Shown in pieces: positions 42,241 through 51,760 of a stretch of DNA of 55,354 nt. The stretch lies in assembly GCA_008015235.1 (NCBI GenBank), contig SSFF01000029.1, positions 1-55,354 of the forward strand, written 5' to 3'. Position numbers and translations under genes: made by a program. The notes beneath the pieces were generated by a model. The model saw only the letters and a list, made by a program, of their open reading frames with translations. It searched no databases and was not told where the DNA came from. Source of the stretch: Rhodoferax sp. GTDB lineage: Bacteria > Pseudomonadota > Gammaproteobacteria > Burkholderiales > Burkholderiaceae_C. Numbering within the stretch: position 1 is the first letter of the stretch; each line of letters opens with the position of its first letter.

Positions 42241-43778
42241 GTTCCTGAACCTCCAGTCATCAACATGCCCAGGCGTGCCTCTGAGCACTCGTCAATGCGC
42301 AGTTCACCTGCGATGCGACCTTGGTTCATGACCACGACCCGGTCTGAAAGCGCCAGTATTTCATCCAGCTCACTCGAAACAACCAGTACCGCACAGCCCG
42401 CATCACGCATTGCACGCAACTGGGTATAGATGAACTCTATAGCGCCGATATCGACACCTCGGGTTGGTTGACCCACCAGCAAAATCCGGGGTGATTGCCC
42501 CAACTCACGCGCCAGAACAAATTTTTGTTGATTTCCCCCGGAAAACTTGCTGCTAATCAAATCCACATCGCGCGGACGGACGTCGAATTTTTCCATCATC
42601 TGTACCGCCGCTGCACGCATCTCACGGTGGTGCATGGACATCTTTCCGCTGTACGCGGGCAAATACTCGTATCCCAGCACCCCTGACTCCCATGCTGCGA
42701 ATCCCATTACCAGCGCCCTTGCGTGACGATCTTCGGGAACGTGCGCCACTCCCCTTTGGCGGGCTGTCTTGGGATCTATCCAATGCTCCGCATCGAACTC
42801 CACGTCACCCAACACCAGGTGCCCCGTCTTTGGAGCCAACATGCCTGAGAGCACGTCCAGCAACTCACTCTGACCGTTACCGGAAACTCCCGCAATTCCG
42901 ACGATTTCACCCGCAGACAGTGAAAGACTGACATCGCGCAAACGTGCAACGCCAAAACGGTCGAAGTAACTCAGTCCTGCGGCATGCAAGGCCACATTAA
43001 CTCCGGGACGGCTGACCGATGGCCCCTCGGCGCGCCCCAAGTGAACTCGCCTTCCTACCATCGATTGCGCCAATGACTCCAGGCTTGCTTGCGCAATTGG
43101 CACCTCATCCACCACACGTCCGGCACGCATCACCGTTACATGGTCACATAGGCGCATGACTTCCTTGAGCTTGTGGGTAATAAGCAGAATCGTGCAGCCT
43201 TCCTGTTTGAGCTTGCGCAGCACGCTGAAAAGATGCTCCGTCTCCTGCGGGGTCAAGACCGCTGTAGGCTCGTCCAGAATCAAAATCCGGGCACCGCGAA
43301 ACAGCGCTTTCAGAATCTCAAGCCGTTGCTGGTCCCCTACTGGCAAATCCCCGACCTTTTTATCCAGATCAATATGCAAGCCCGTGTCTTGCATCAGTTG
43401 TGTCAGGCGGCTACGCACCTTGGACAAGGCTTTTTGAAGCAGCCAATGGGGCTCTGCACCGAGCATGACATTCTCAATACCCGACAAGGTATCGACCAGC
43501 ATGAAGTGTTGATGCACCATGCCGATGCCAACTGCAATCGCGTCGTCTGCATTGGCAATGTGCACGCGTTGGCCCATGACACGAATGTTTCCCTGATCGG
43601 CCTGGTAGAAACCGTACAGGATGGACATCAATGTGCTTTTTCCGGCACCGTTTTCACCCACAATGCCATGCACAGTACCACTGCGAACGTCCAGGTTGAC
43701 GTCGACATTGGCAGCCACTGCACCAAAGCGTTTGCAAACGCCCTGCATTTGCACCGCAAGCGTTTCAGAATTACTCAC
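42237..43778 (-). CDS. Nucleoside ABC transporter ATP-binding protein (two ABC domains)
   Basis: 513 residues with tandem nucleotide-binding domains. The first has Walker A GENGAGKST and Walker B ILILDEPTAVL. The second has a degenerate Walker A (GVSGNGQSE), signature SGGNQQK and ILLVGQPTRGVD. This is the layout of sugar/nucleoside importer ATPases. Located between the binding-protein gene and the permeases. Confidence 0.93.
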   Translation of the reverse strand: MSNSETLAVQMQGVCKRFGAVAANVDVNLDVRSGTVHGIVGENGAGKSTLMSILYGFYQADQGNIRVMGQRVHIANADDAIAVGIGMVHQHFMLVDTLSGIENVMLGAEPHWLLQKALSKVRSRLTQLMQDTGLHIDLDKKVGDLPVGDQQRLEILKALFRGARILILDEPTAVLTPQETEHLFSVLRKLKQEGCTILLITHKLKEVMRLCDHVTVMRAGRVVDEVPIAQASLESLAQSMVGRRVHLGRAEGPSVSRPGVNVALHAAGLSYFDRFGVARLRDVSLSLSAGEIVGIAGVSGNGQSELLDVLSGMLAPKTGHLVLGDVEFDAEHWIDPKTARQRGVAHVPEDRHARALVMGFAAWESGVLGYEYLPAYSGKMSMHHREMRAAAVQMMEKFDVRPRDVDLISSKFSGGNQQKFVLARELGQSPRILLVGQPTRGVDIGAIEFIYTQLRAMRDAGCAVLVVSSELDEILALSDRVVVMNQGRIAGELRIDECSEARLGMLMTGGSGT

Positions 43779-43810
43779 CCATACACCTCATATTGCCCAC
43801 AGGCTGCAAG

Positions 43811-43846
43811 CAAAAGCCCACGGGCCTTTTGCAGGAAACCGTGGGC
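43811..43846 (-). terminator. Hairpin between the binding-protein and ATPase genes
   Basis: GCCCACGG (43816-43823) and CCGTGGGC (43839-43846) form a perfect 8-bp stem; on the minus strand it is followed by TTTTG. It fits a partial terminator that keeps the binding-protein message more abundant than the transporter message. Confidence 0.65.
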
Positions 43847-43869
43847 TTACCCATTGCAACTTTACGAGA

Positions 43870-44850
43870 TCAGTACTTGCAGGCGTTGTCTGCCATGTAG
43901 TCGGCCACCTTGATCTTGCCGGAAATGATGTCGGCCTTGGCAGCTTCCACCTTCTTCTTCATATCTGCGGTGACCAGCTTTTCATTGTTCTTGTCGAGCG
44001 CGTAATCCACCCCGCCCTCTTTCAGACCCAGCGCGGAAATTCCTGGCTTGTGGCCTTTGGAAACGTTATACACCGCTACATCCACGCGCTTGAGCATTGA
44101 TGTCAGCATGGTGCCGGGTTGCAGGTGGTTCTGGTTGCTGTCAACGCCAATGGCCAGCTTGCCAGCGTCCTTGGCCGCCTGGTACACACCGATGCCGGTG
44201 CCGCCTGCGGCAGCAAACACCACATCGACGCCCTTGGCGAACTGGGCCTTGGCCAGTTCACCGCCGCGTGCGGGGTCATTCCAGGCCGCACCGGTGGTAC
44301 CGGTCATGTTCCCAAGCACTTCGGCCTTGCTGTTGGCAAACTTTGCGCCCTGCTCGTAACCACACTGGAATTTGCGGATCAAGGGAATGTCCATGCCCCC
44401 CACAAAACCGACCTTGCCGGTCTTGCTGGCCATGGAGGCCATGGCGCCAACTAGGAAGCTGCCTTCATGTTCCTTGAAGACCACGGACTGCACATTGGGC
44501 AGGTCGACCACCATGTCGATGATGGCGAATTGCAGCTTCGGAAATTCCTTGGCCACTTTTTCGATACCCGAGGCCTGGCCGAAGCCAATGCCGATGATGG
44601 GGCTTGCGCCCTTCTCCGCCATACGCCGAATGGCCTGCTCACGCTGGGACTCGTTGGAAATCTCGAACTCCAGGTAGTTCTTGCCGGTTTCCTTTTTCCA
44701 CTTTTCCATGCCGTTGTAGGCAGCTTCATTGAACGACTTGTCGAACTTGCCACCCATGTCAAAGACGATGGCGGGCTCTGCCATGGCCGCTGCGCCAGAA
44801 AAGAGTGCTGCAGTCAGAACGCTCAGGTGAAAGGTAGAGGAGTGTTTCAT
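43870..44850 (-). CDS. BMP-family nucleoside-binding protein
   Basis: 326 residues with a signal peptide (HLSVLTAALFSGAAAMA) and the BMP/PnrA fold (IVFDMGGKFDKSFNEAAYNG, IIGIGFGQASG, GVDSNQNHLQPG). It is the periplasmic receptor for nucleosides. There is no lipobox Cys, so it should be soluble. Start at 44850 with GGA upstream. Divergent from ribokinase across about 117 bp. Confidence 0.93.
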   Translation of the reverse strand: MKHSSTFHLSVLTAALFSGAAAMAEPAIVFDMGGKFDKSFNEAAYNGMEKWKKETGKNYLEFEISNESQREQAIRRMAEKGASPIIGIGFGQASGIEKVAKEFPKLQFAIIDMVVDLPNVQSVVFKEHEGSFLVGAMASMASKTGKVGFVGGMDIPLIRKFQCGYEQGAKFANSKAEVLGNMTGTTGAAWNDPARGGELAKAQFAKGVDVVFAAAGGTGIGVYQAAKDAGKLAIGVDSNQNHLQPGTMLTSMLKRVDVAVYNVSKGHKPGISALGLKEGGVDYALDKNNEKLVTADMKKKVEAAKADIISGKIKVADYMADNACKY

Positions 44851-44967
44851 GGATATTCCGTTTCTGAAAAAAGACGAACCGAAAACAATGCAAAACGATA
44901 CCATACCGTAGCCCTTGCAAGCCCCTTGCTAAGGAAAGCACCAATACCATTTTTTTCCAGACCAGCA

Positions 44968-45918
44968 GTGATACTTGTCGCAGGCTCCGCCAATCTCGAT
45001 TTCGTCGTCCAGGCTCCCCGCATTCCCGCCCCTGGTGAAACAATCATGGGCCGTAGTTTCCAGACCTTTCCTGGTGGAAAAGGGGCCAATCAAGCGGTGG
45101 CCTGTGCCCGCGCTGGCGGCGTCGCCACCCAGTTCGTGGGCGCCGTTGGGTCCGACAGCCTGGCGGAACCTATCCTTGAATCCTTGCGCAACGCAGGGGT
45201 GCAGGTGCAGGCTGTTCCCAGCACTGAAGCCCCCACAGGCACCGCATTCATTTGTGTCGATGCACACGGCGAGAATGCCATCACTGTCGTCTCAGGAGCC
45301 AATGCTTTGCTGGGGCCGCAACACCTGCCCCCGCTCGATGGCATTCACTTCCTGCTGCTGCAATTGGAAACTCCGGTGGCGACGTTGCATGCCTACGCCA
45401 AGACCGCCAGGGCCCTCGGAATCCAGGTAGTGCTCAACGCTGCACCGGCGAGTCCCGACTGCCTGGCCCTGCTGACCGATATTGATGTACTGGTTGTCAA
45501 TGAAGGGGAGTTGGCTTTGGTCAGCGGCATCTCCGGTACCGTCCGAGCCCAGATGGAGTCTTTGCCGGTACCGACGGTCATTGCCACCCTGGGCGCACGT
45601 GGTTGTGTGGCACGAACGCCCGACGGCTACTGCGTACAAACCGCCGTCCCGGTGCAGGTAAAGGACACCACGGCGGCTGGCGATACGTTTTGCGGTGCCT
45701 TGGTCGCCGCACTGTCCGAAGGCCAATCCATGCAAGTGGCTTTGCAGGCAGCGAGCGCGGCGGCGGCCCTGGCCTGCACGCGTGATGGCGCCCAGGCCAG
45801 CATCCCTGCGCGCGAGGAGGTCATGGCTTTGATGGCCACTGCGCCTCAAGCTTGTGAAGCTGGCACCTTGGCATTGGCCGAATACTGCGGAATCCCCCAT
45901 GCACAAAGTCATATTTGA
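44968..45918 (+). CDS. rbsK: Ribokinase
   Basis: 316 residues from a GTG at 44968 (VILVAGSANLDFV); the frame is open upstream without conserved sequence. PfkB family motifs: FPGGKGANQAVACARAG and DTTAAGDTFCGAL with the catalytic Asp. It phosphorylates ribose set free by the nucleoside hydrolase encoded next. Overlaps that gene by 20 bp. Confidence 0.92.
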   Translation: MILVAGSANLDFVVQAPRIPAPGETIMGRSFQTFPGGKGANQAVACARAGGVATQFVGAVGSDSLAEPILESLRNAGVQVQAVPSTEAPTGTAFICVDAHGENAITVVSGANALLGPQHLPPLDGIHFLLLQLETPVATLHAYAKTARALGIQVVLNAAPASPDCLALLTDIDVLVVNEGELALVSGISGTVRAQMESLPVPTVIATLGARGCVARTPDGYCVQTAVPVQVKDTTAAGDTFCGALVAALSEGQSMQVALQAASAAAALACTRDGAQASIPAREEVMALMATAPQACEAGTLALAEYCGIPHAQSHI

Positions 45919-46885
45919 TACCGACCCTGGGGTCGACGACGCCATTGCCCTGTATTTCGCCCTGGCCCACCCCGACATCGAGCTGCTGGGCATCACCACC
46001 ACCTTTGGCAATGTCCGGGTGCACCAGGCTGCGGCCAATGCCCTGTACCTGACTGCCATTGCAGGGCGCACGGTGCCGGTCACCCAGGGCATCGCTTCCC
46101 CATGGGTACAGCCCGCGGGCGAGCCACCTGCTTTCATCCACGGCGACGATGGACTGGGCAACCTGCCGCAGCGCCTGCCCTGTTCGGCCGCGGTCGATCC
46201 GCGCAGCAGCGCCCAGTTCATCGTCGACACGGTGCGCGCGCACCCCCATCAGGTGAGCCTGGTGGCCGTCGGGCCGTTGGGCAATCTGGCGCTGGCGCTC
46301 AAGCTGGCCCCCGACATCGCGGCCCTTGTCAAGCAAGTCATCGTCATGGGCGGTACCGTCAATGAGCCCGGTAATGTGTCGCCGGTGGCTGAAGCCAATA
46401 TCTGGAACGACCCGCACGCGGCCGACATCGTGTTCAGCGCCCACTGGCCCACGGTCATGGTGGGCCTCGACGTGACACACCAGGTGGTAACTGAGCTGCC
46501 GCTGTTCGAACGCCTGGCCGGCCACCACAAGCACCCGGCCACCGACACCTTGCTGCATGCCGTACAGTTCTACAGCCACTTCTACAGCGGCCTGCACAAG
46601 CTGCGTTTCAGCGTGCCGGGCTGCTTTGCCCACGACCTGCTGGCCTTCATGGTCCTGGTGCAACCGGACTTCTTTCAAACCGAAAGTGGCGTCGTGCGGG
46701 TGACGACCGAAGGCCCGGCAAAAGGTCAAACCATCCTGAAACGCCTTGATTTCATGTCCTACCCGCAGCCGGGCTGGGAGAAAAGCCGCCCGCGTACGGC
46801 GGCCTGCATGCAAGTCGATGCGGCAGCCTGTCTGGCGCTTTTTGAGCAAACCCTGTTCGCACCCTGGCTGCAAGCCCCTAAATAA
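45899..46885 (+). CDS. Inosine-uridine preferring nucleoside hydrolase
   Basis: 328 residues. N-terminal DTDPGVDDA (Ca-binding Asp cluster), GITTTFGN, and VIMGGTVNEPGNVSPVAEANIWNDPHAA are the family signatures. It splits nucleosides into base and ribose in the cytoplasm, after uptake by the divergent ABC importer. Confidence 0.94.
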   Translation: MHKVIFDTDPGVDDAIALYFALAHPDIELLGITTTFGNVRVHQAAANALYLTAIAGRTVPVTQGIASPWVQPAGEPPAFIHGDDGLGNLPQRLPCSAAVDPRSSAQFIVDTVRAHPHQVSLVAVGPLGNLALALKLAPDIAALVKQVIVMGGTVNEPGNVSPVAEANIWNDPHAADIVFSAHWPTVMVGLDVTHQVVTELPLFERLAGHHKHPATDTLLHAVQFYSHFYSGLHKLRFSVPGCFAHDLLAFMVLVQPDFFQTESGVVRVTTEGPAKGQTILKRLDFMSYPQPGWEKSRPRTAACMQVDAAACLALFEQTLFAPWLQAPK

Positions 46886-46955
46886 CCAGAAGAATATATT
46901 GACATAGAGAAAATGTATTTTTCAATCTATGGGATAGCGCCTACAGTCGCGCCCC

Positions 46956-47747
46956 ATGGGTGATACAGCATTTGTTCTTGCAGGTCTCTTGGTTGGCTTC
47001 ATCGTCGGTTTGACCGGCGTGGGCGGCGGTTCGCTCATGACACCCATCCTGATCTTCTTCTTTGGTGTCAAACCTTATATGGCGGTTGGTACCGACCTGT
47101 TGTTTGCCGCCTTTACCAAGATGGGCGGAACCGTCAAGCTGGCGCGCTCCGGCCGCATTGACTGGCCCGTGGTCCTAAACCTCAGTGCGGGCAGCGTCCC
47201 CGCTGCCTTGGTGACGCTCTATGCCCTGCACGAAATGGGTACCACCAGTGCAGAAGTGCAAAAGGTCATGACCAGCACCTTGGGTTTTGCCTTGCTGCTC
47301 ACCGCAGCAGCCACACTGTACAAAGCCTTGCGCGGCAAGGTCTCCCCCACCAGCATTCAGGCTGGGCAGGAACGCCTGGCGGCCCGCCCACGGCACTGGG
47401 CCCTGCCCCTGGTGTTCGGTGCCGTCATTGGCACCCTGGTGACGCTGACCTCGGTCGGTGCTGGGGCCATTGGCGTGACCGTGCTGATGATTTTGTACCC
47501 GCTGCTGCCCCTGCCCCGCATCATTGCCGCCGACATTGCCTACGCCGTACCTCTGACCTTGGTGGCCGGCATGGGCCATGCCTCGCTGGGCTCGGTGGAC
47601 TGGCGCATGCTCGCGGCCCTGCTGGCCGGATCCCTGCCCGGCATCTGGCTGGGCTCGCACCTGGTCCTCAAGACCCCCGAACGCGTGATCCGTTCCTTGC
47701 TGTCGCTGTTGCTGGCCTACGCCGGCTTCAAGTTGATCGCCCTGTAA
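46956..47747 (+). CDS. TauE/SafE-family sulfite/sulfur anion permease
   Basis: 263 residues, about eight membrane segments, with the TSUP Gly-rich repeats (FIVGLTGVGGGSLMTPIL; IGTLVTLTSVGAGAIGVTVL). Being first in a sulfate-assimilation operon it probably moves sulfite, sulfate or a related anion. An AT-rich stretch with TTGACA (46899-46904) lies upstream; a CysB-like activator site is plausible but was not identified. Confidence 0.88.
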   Translation: MGDTAFVLAGLLVGFIVGLTGVGGGSLMTPILIFFFGVKPYMAVGTDLLFAAFTKMGGTVKLARSGRIDWPVVLNLSAGSVPAALVTLYALHEMGTTSAEVQKVMTSTLGFALLLTAAATLYKALRGKVSPTSIQAGQERLAARPRHWALPLVFGAVIGTLVTLTSVGAGAIGVTVLMILYPLLPLPRIIAADIAYAVPLTLVAGMGHASLGSVDWRMLAALLAGSLPGIWLGSHLVLKTPERVIRSLLSLLLAYAGFKLIAL

Positions 47748-47785
47748 ACCTTTCTCGCCTTGTTTTTGTAGTTTTTGGAAAGTCC

Positions 47786-49612
47786 ATGTACCAGTACACC
47801 GATTTTGACCGCCAGTTCATTCGCCAGCGTGCCGCCCAGTACCGCGACCAGTTGGAGCGCAATCTGCGCGGCGAACTGGCCGACGATGCCTTCCGCCCCC
47901 TGCGCCTGCAAAACGGCTGGTACATCCAACGCTACGCCCCCATGCTGCGTGTGGCGGTGCCCTACGGTGAAATCAGCAGTACCCAGTTGCGCGTGCTGGC
48001 ACGTGTGGCCGACGAGTTTGACCATCCTGACACTGACCTGCTGGCCCAGGCCCAGGAAACCCAGAACGCGCTCGGCACCCACGCCGCCCCCCCCCTGCGC
48101 TACGGCTACGGCCACTTCACCACGCGCACCAACGTGCAGTTCAACTGGATCCCGCTGCACAAGAGTGCCGACGTGATGGACCTGCTGGCCAGTGTGAACC
48201 TGCACGGCATCCAGACCAGCGGCAACTGCATCCGCAACGTCAACTCCGACGCCCTGGCAGGCGTGGCTCCCGACGAAGTGGCCGATCCGCGCCCGTTCTG
48301 CGAACTGCTGCGCCAGTGGAGCACCCTGCACCCCGAGTTTGCCTTCCTGCCGCGCAAGTTCAAGATTTCGGTCACCGGAGGTGCCGAGGACCGCGCCGCG
48401 CTGTACTGGTACGACGCTGGCTTCCAGCTGCGCCGCAATGAAGCGGGCGAACTCGGTTTCCGTGTCTCCGCTGGTGGCGGCATGGGTCGCACGCCCACCA
48501 TTGCCACGGTGATGCGCGAATTCCTGCCCTGGAACCAGATGCTCAACTACCTGGAAGCGATCCTGCGCGTCTACAACGCCTATGGCCGCCGCGACAACGT
48601 CTGGAAAGCCCGTCTGAAGATTCTGGTGAAGGCCGAAGGCCAACGCTACATCGATGCCGTGGAAGCCGAGTACGCCGGCATCCTCAAGCTCGACGGTGCA
48701 CCGCACACCATCACCCAGGCCGAGCTGGACCGGGTTTCGGCATCATTTGTGGCACCAGCCCGCACTAACACTGCGCAAGCAGCTACAGAAACCGTAGCAA
48801 TTGACGCCAGCCAACAAGCCGAATATGCCCGCTGGCTGCAGCGCAACGTACTCGCACACCGCGACCCGGCCCTGCGTTGCGTGCAGCTGTCGTTCAAGCG
48901 CCTGGGCTACGCCCCCGGCGACGCCACCGGCGCCCAACTGGCCGCGGCGGCCGACTTGGCCGAGCGCTTCAGCGCGGGCGAAGCCCGTGTCACCCACGAG
49001 CAAAACCTGCTGCTGCCCTGGGTGCGCGAGGCCGACCTGCCCGCCCTGTGGCTGGCGGCCAAGGCGCTGGGCCTGGCCAAGCCCAACATCGGCCTGATGA
49101 CCGACATGATCGCCTGCCCTGGTGGCGACTACTGCGCGCTGGCCAATGCCCGCTCCATCCCCGTGGCGGCCGCCATCACCGAACGCTACCAGGACCTGGA
49201 CGAGCTGTTTGACCTGGGCGAGATCGACCTGCACATCAGCGGCTGCATCAACTCCTGCGGCCACCACCACAGCGGCCACATCGGCATCCTGGGCGTGGAC
49301 AAGGACGGCAAGGAGTGGTACCAGGTGTCGCTGGGCGGCGCCGACGGCACCACCCATTCGGGAGCGGCCCAGCCTGGCAAGATCGTCGGCCCGTCCTTCG
49401 GCGCCATCGAAGTGCCCGGCGTGGTCGAAGCCCTGCTGGACACCTACCGCAGCCTGCGCACCCCCGGTGAAGCCTTCATCCAGACCCTGCGCCGTGTCGG
49501 CCACGACCCGTTCAAGGCCGCCGCCAACGCCGCGCGCCTGCCTGTGCACGAAGACGCGGAACACGTGCTGGCCCATGCACCGGGTTACGCCCGTGACGTG
49601 CAGGAAGCTTAA
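47786..49612 (+). CDS. cysI: Sulfite reductase hemoprotein (CysI/nitrite-sulfite reductase family)
   Basis: 608 residues. Siroheme/4Fe-4S Cys ligands are in CPGGDYC (near 443) and CINSCGHHH (near 487); substrate-side Arg and Lys lie in YGHFTTRTNVQFNW and PRKFKISVTGG. It reduces sulfite to sulfide. No flavoprotein CysJ is encoded nearby, so ferredoxin is a likely donor. Residues about 320-339 (FVAPARTNTAQAATETVAI) are encoded by a dispersed repeat placed between the two halves of the enzyme. Confidence 0.93.
   Translation: MYQYTDFDRQFIRQRAAQYRDQLERNLRGELADDAFRPLRLQNGWYIQRYAPMLRVAVPYGEISSTQLRVLARVADEFDHPDTDLLAQAQETQNALGTHAAPPLRYGYGHFTTRTNVQFNWIPLHKSADVMDLLASVNLHGIQTSGNCIRNVNSDALAGVAPDEVADPRPFCELLRQWSTLHPEFAFLPRKFKISVTGGAEDRAALYWYDAGFQLRRNEAGELGFRVSAGGGMGRTPTIATVMREFLPWNQMLNYLEAILRVYNAYGRRDNVWKARLKILVKAEGQRYIDAVEAEYAGILKLDGAPHTITQAELDRVSASFVAPARTNTAQAATETVAIDASQQAEYARWLQRNVLAHRDPALRCVQLSFKRLGYAPGDATGAQLAAAADLAERFSAGEARVTHEQNLLLPWVREADLPALWLAAKALGLAKPNIGLMTDMIACPGGDYCALANARSIPVAAAITERYQDLDELFDLGEIDLHISGCINSCGHHHSGHIGILGVDKDGKEWYQVSLGGADGTTHSGAAQPGKIVGPSFGAIEVPGVVEALLDTYRSLRTPGEAFIQTLRRVGHDPFKAAANAARLPVHEDAEHVLAHAPGYARDVQEA
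48744..48803 (-). repeat. Dispersed repeat, copy D, in frame in cysI
   Basis: On the minus strand: CAATTGCTACGGTTTCTGTA, then GCTGCTTGCGCAG and GTGCGGGCTGGTGCC. Same orientation relative to the gene as copy A, and the same parts (GCTAC, GTAGCTG, GCGGGCTG). Confidence 0.75.
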
Positions 49613-49621
49613 GAGGACTTT

Positions 49622-49677
49622 GACTATGAAATTAATAGCTACTCACGCAAATTCCACGCGGGCTGAAGCCCAAAATG
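49622..49677 (+). repeat. Dispersed repeat, copy E, at the start of the DUF934 gene
   Basis: GACTATGAAATTAATAGCTA followed by CTCACGCAAATTCCACGCGG and GCTGAAGCCCAAAAT. Nearest relative in the window is copy B; the ATG within the repeat is the gene's start codon. Confidence 0.8.
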
Positions 49678-50021
49678 GCACTGAAAACGTGCTGGTGCTG
49701 GCCAATACCGAGGACGCCCGCACCGTGGCCCTCGACGGCATCACCCGCATAGACCTGGAGTTCCCCAAGTTCACCGACGGCCGCGCCTTCAGCCAGGCTT
49801 TCCTGCTTCGCCGCCGCCGTGGCTTCACCGGCGAAATCCGCGCCACCGGCGACGTGCTGGTCGACCAGCTGCCGCAGATGGCGCGCAGCGGCTTCGATTC
49901 CGCCGTGCTCAAGGAAGGCCAGAGTGTGGAAATCGCCCAGCGTCAGCTGGCGCGCTACGCAGCCCACTACCAGGGCGACGCCGTGCAGCCCCAACCCCTG
50001 TTCGCCCGGGAGGCTGCATGA
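49626..50021 (+). CDS. DUF934 family protein of the sulfite reductase operon
   Basis: 131 residues. The DUF934 core is visible (RIDLEFPKFTDGRAFSQAF, LRRRRGFTGEIRATGDVLVD, MARSGFDSAVL). The family is nearly always next to cysI in beta- and gamma-proteobacteria lacking CysJ; its role is not settled. AGAGGA precedes the ATG by nine bases. The first 17 residues (MKLIATHANSTRAEAQN) are encoded by a dispersed repeat, including the start codon. Confidence 0.88.
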   Translation: MKLIATHANSTRAEAQNGTENVLVLANTEDARTVALDGITRIDLEFPKFTDGRAFSQAFLLRRRRGFTGEIRATGDVLVDQLPQMARSGFDSAVLKEGQSVEIAQRQLARYAAHYQGDAVQPQPLFAREAA

Positions 50022-50830
50022 GCGCTGAAACCTCCAGTCTGGGCAACCGCTTCGCACCCCAGGCCCAGCCTGCGGGCAGCGCCATTGCACGCAATGCGGC
50101 AGCGAGCCAGGACTACATCATCAAGCTGGCCGAAGCGCAGAACGTGTTGCTGCAGGCGGCTGCCACCTATCGCCGTGCCGACCCCATCAGCGACGCACCC
50201 GTCGCCACCGTCACCCAGGCCTCCAGCCTGGGCGCCGAGGACGTAGTCATCAGCCACCTGATCAACAGCCTGAAACTCGACATCCCCGTCTTCGTGCTCG
50301 AAACCGGTGCCTTGCATAAGGAAACCCTGGACCTGTTGGCGCGTTTCCAGGTCACCAGTCGCGTGCCCGTGAACGTTTACAAACCGGTGAACGAATCCGT
50401 GGTGCAGTTCATGGCGCGCGAAGGCCAGGACGCCATGTACAAAAGCATCACCTTGCGCAAGGAATGCTGTGGTATTCGCAAGATGGAGCCGCTGGAGCGC
50501 GCCCTAAAGGGTAAGGACGCCTGGATCACCGGCCTGCGCCGCGAGCAAAGCGGCGCCCGCGCTGAAGTGCCCTTGGTGGACACTTCCGAGAAGCGCACCA
50601 AGATCAACCCCCTGGCCAACTGGACCTGGGGCGACGTGTGGCACTACATCCAGCAAAACAAGGTGGACTACAACCCCCTGCACGATCAGTTTTTCCCCAG
50701 CATCGGTTGCGAGCCCTGCACCCGTGCCATCGCCATGGGCGAGGACTTCCGCGCCGGCCGCTGGTGGTGGGAGGATGAAGCCGCCAAGGAATGCGGCCTG
50801 CACGTGAAACATGAAGAAGCCAAAGCATGA
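50018..50830 (+). CDS. cysH: Adenylyl-sulfate (APS) reductase, CysH type
   Basis: 270 residues. Thiol-sulfate reductase with the iron-sulfur Cys pairs ECCGIRK (near 150) and GCEPC (near 231), and the C-terminal catalytic ECGLH. These 4Fe-4S ligands mark the type that reduces APS directly rather than PAPS. It overlaps both neighbours by 4 bp. Confidence 0.94.
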   Translation: MSAETSSLGNRFAPQAQPAGSAIARNAAASQDYIIKLAEAQNVLLQAAATYRRADPISDAPVATVTQASSLGAEDVVISHLINSLKLDIPVFVLETGALHKETLDLLARFQVTSRVPVNVYKPVNESVVQFMAREGQDAMYKSITLRKECCGIRKMEPLERALKGKDAWITGLRREQSGARAEVPLVDTSEKRTKINPLANWTWGDVWHYIQQNKVDYNPLHDQFFPSIGCEPCTRAIAMGEDFRAGRWWWEDEAAKECGLHVKHEEAKA

Positions 50831-51759
50831 ACGCCATGACCGAACCCACCCACTTTGACCGCCTCTCCAACCAGCACCTGGATGCGCTGGAAGAGGAAAC
50901 CATCTTCATCCTGCGCGAGGTGGCCGCAGCCTTTGAGCGCCCGGCCCTGCTGTTCTCCGGCGGCAAGGACTCGCTGGTCATGCTCAAGTGCGCCGAAAAG
51001 GCCTTTGGCGTGGGCCGGATCCCCTACCCGCTCCTGATGATCGACACCGGCCACAACTTCCATGAAGTGACCGATTTCCGCGACTTCCGCGCCAAGGAAC
51101 TGGGCGCCGAACTCATTGTGCGCAGCGTGGAAGACTCCATGGCCCGCGGCACCGTGCGCCTGGCCCACCCCGGCGAGAGCCGCAACGTGCACCAGTCGGT
51201 GACGCTGCTCGAAGCCATCGACGAGTTCCGTTTTGACGCGCTGATCGGTGGCGCCCGCCGCGACGAGGAAAAGGCCCGCGCCAAGGAGCGCATCTTCTCC
51301 CACCGTGACAGCTTCGGCCAATGGCAACCCAAAGCCCAGCGCCCCGAGCTGTGGACCCTGTTCAACACCCGCTTGCAACCCAATGAACACTTCCGCGTGT
51401 TCCCCATCAGCAACTGGACCGAACTGGACGTGTGGCAGTACATCGAACGCGAAAAGATCGCCCTGCCTTCTCTCTACTACACGCACAAACGTGACGTGGT
51501 GGAGCGCAAGGGCCTTTTGGTGCCGGTCACCGACCTCACGCCGGCCAAGCCCGGTGAAACGGTGGAGAGCCGCGATGTGCGTTTCCGCACCGTGGGCGAC
51601 ATCACCTGCACCTGCCCGGTGGAAAGCCTGGCCGCCAGTGCCGCCGACATCGTCATCGAGACCCTGCAGGCCGACGTGAGCGAACGCGGCGCCACCCGCA
51701 TGGACGACAAGACTTCCGAAGCTTCCATGGAGAAGCGCAAGAAAGACGGGTATTTCTGA
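50827..51759 (+). CDS. cysD: Sulfate adenylyltransferase subunit 2
   Basis: 310 residues. PP-loop motif FSGGKDSLVML and the conserved IDTGHNFHEVTDFRD; C-terminal KRKKDGYF is typical. With CysN it makes APS from sulfate and ATP. Overlaps cysH by 4 bp. Confidence 0.96.
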   Translation: MNAMTEPTHFDRLSNQHLDALEEETIFILREVAAAFERPALLFSGGKDSLVMLKCAEKAFGVGRIPYPLLMIDTGHNFHEVTDFRDFRAKELGAELIVRSVEDSMARGTVRLAHPGESRNVHQSVTLLEAIDEFRFDALIGGARRDEEKARAKERIFSHRDSFGQWQPKAQRPELWTLFNTRLQPNEHFRVFPISNWTELDVWQYIEREKIALPSLYYTHKRDVVERKGLLVPVTDLTPAKPGETVESRDVRFRTVGDITCTCPVESLAASAADIVIETLQADVSERGATRMDDKTSEASMEKRKKDGYF

Positions 51760-51760
51760 T

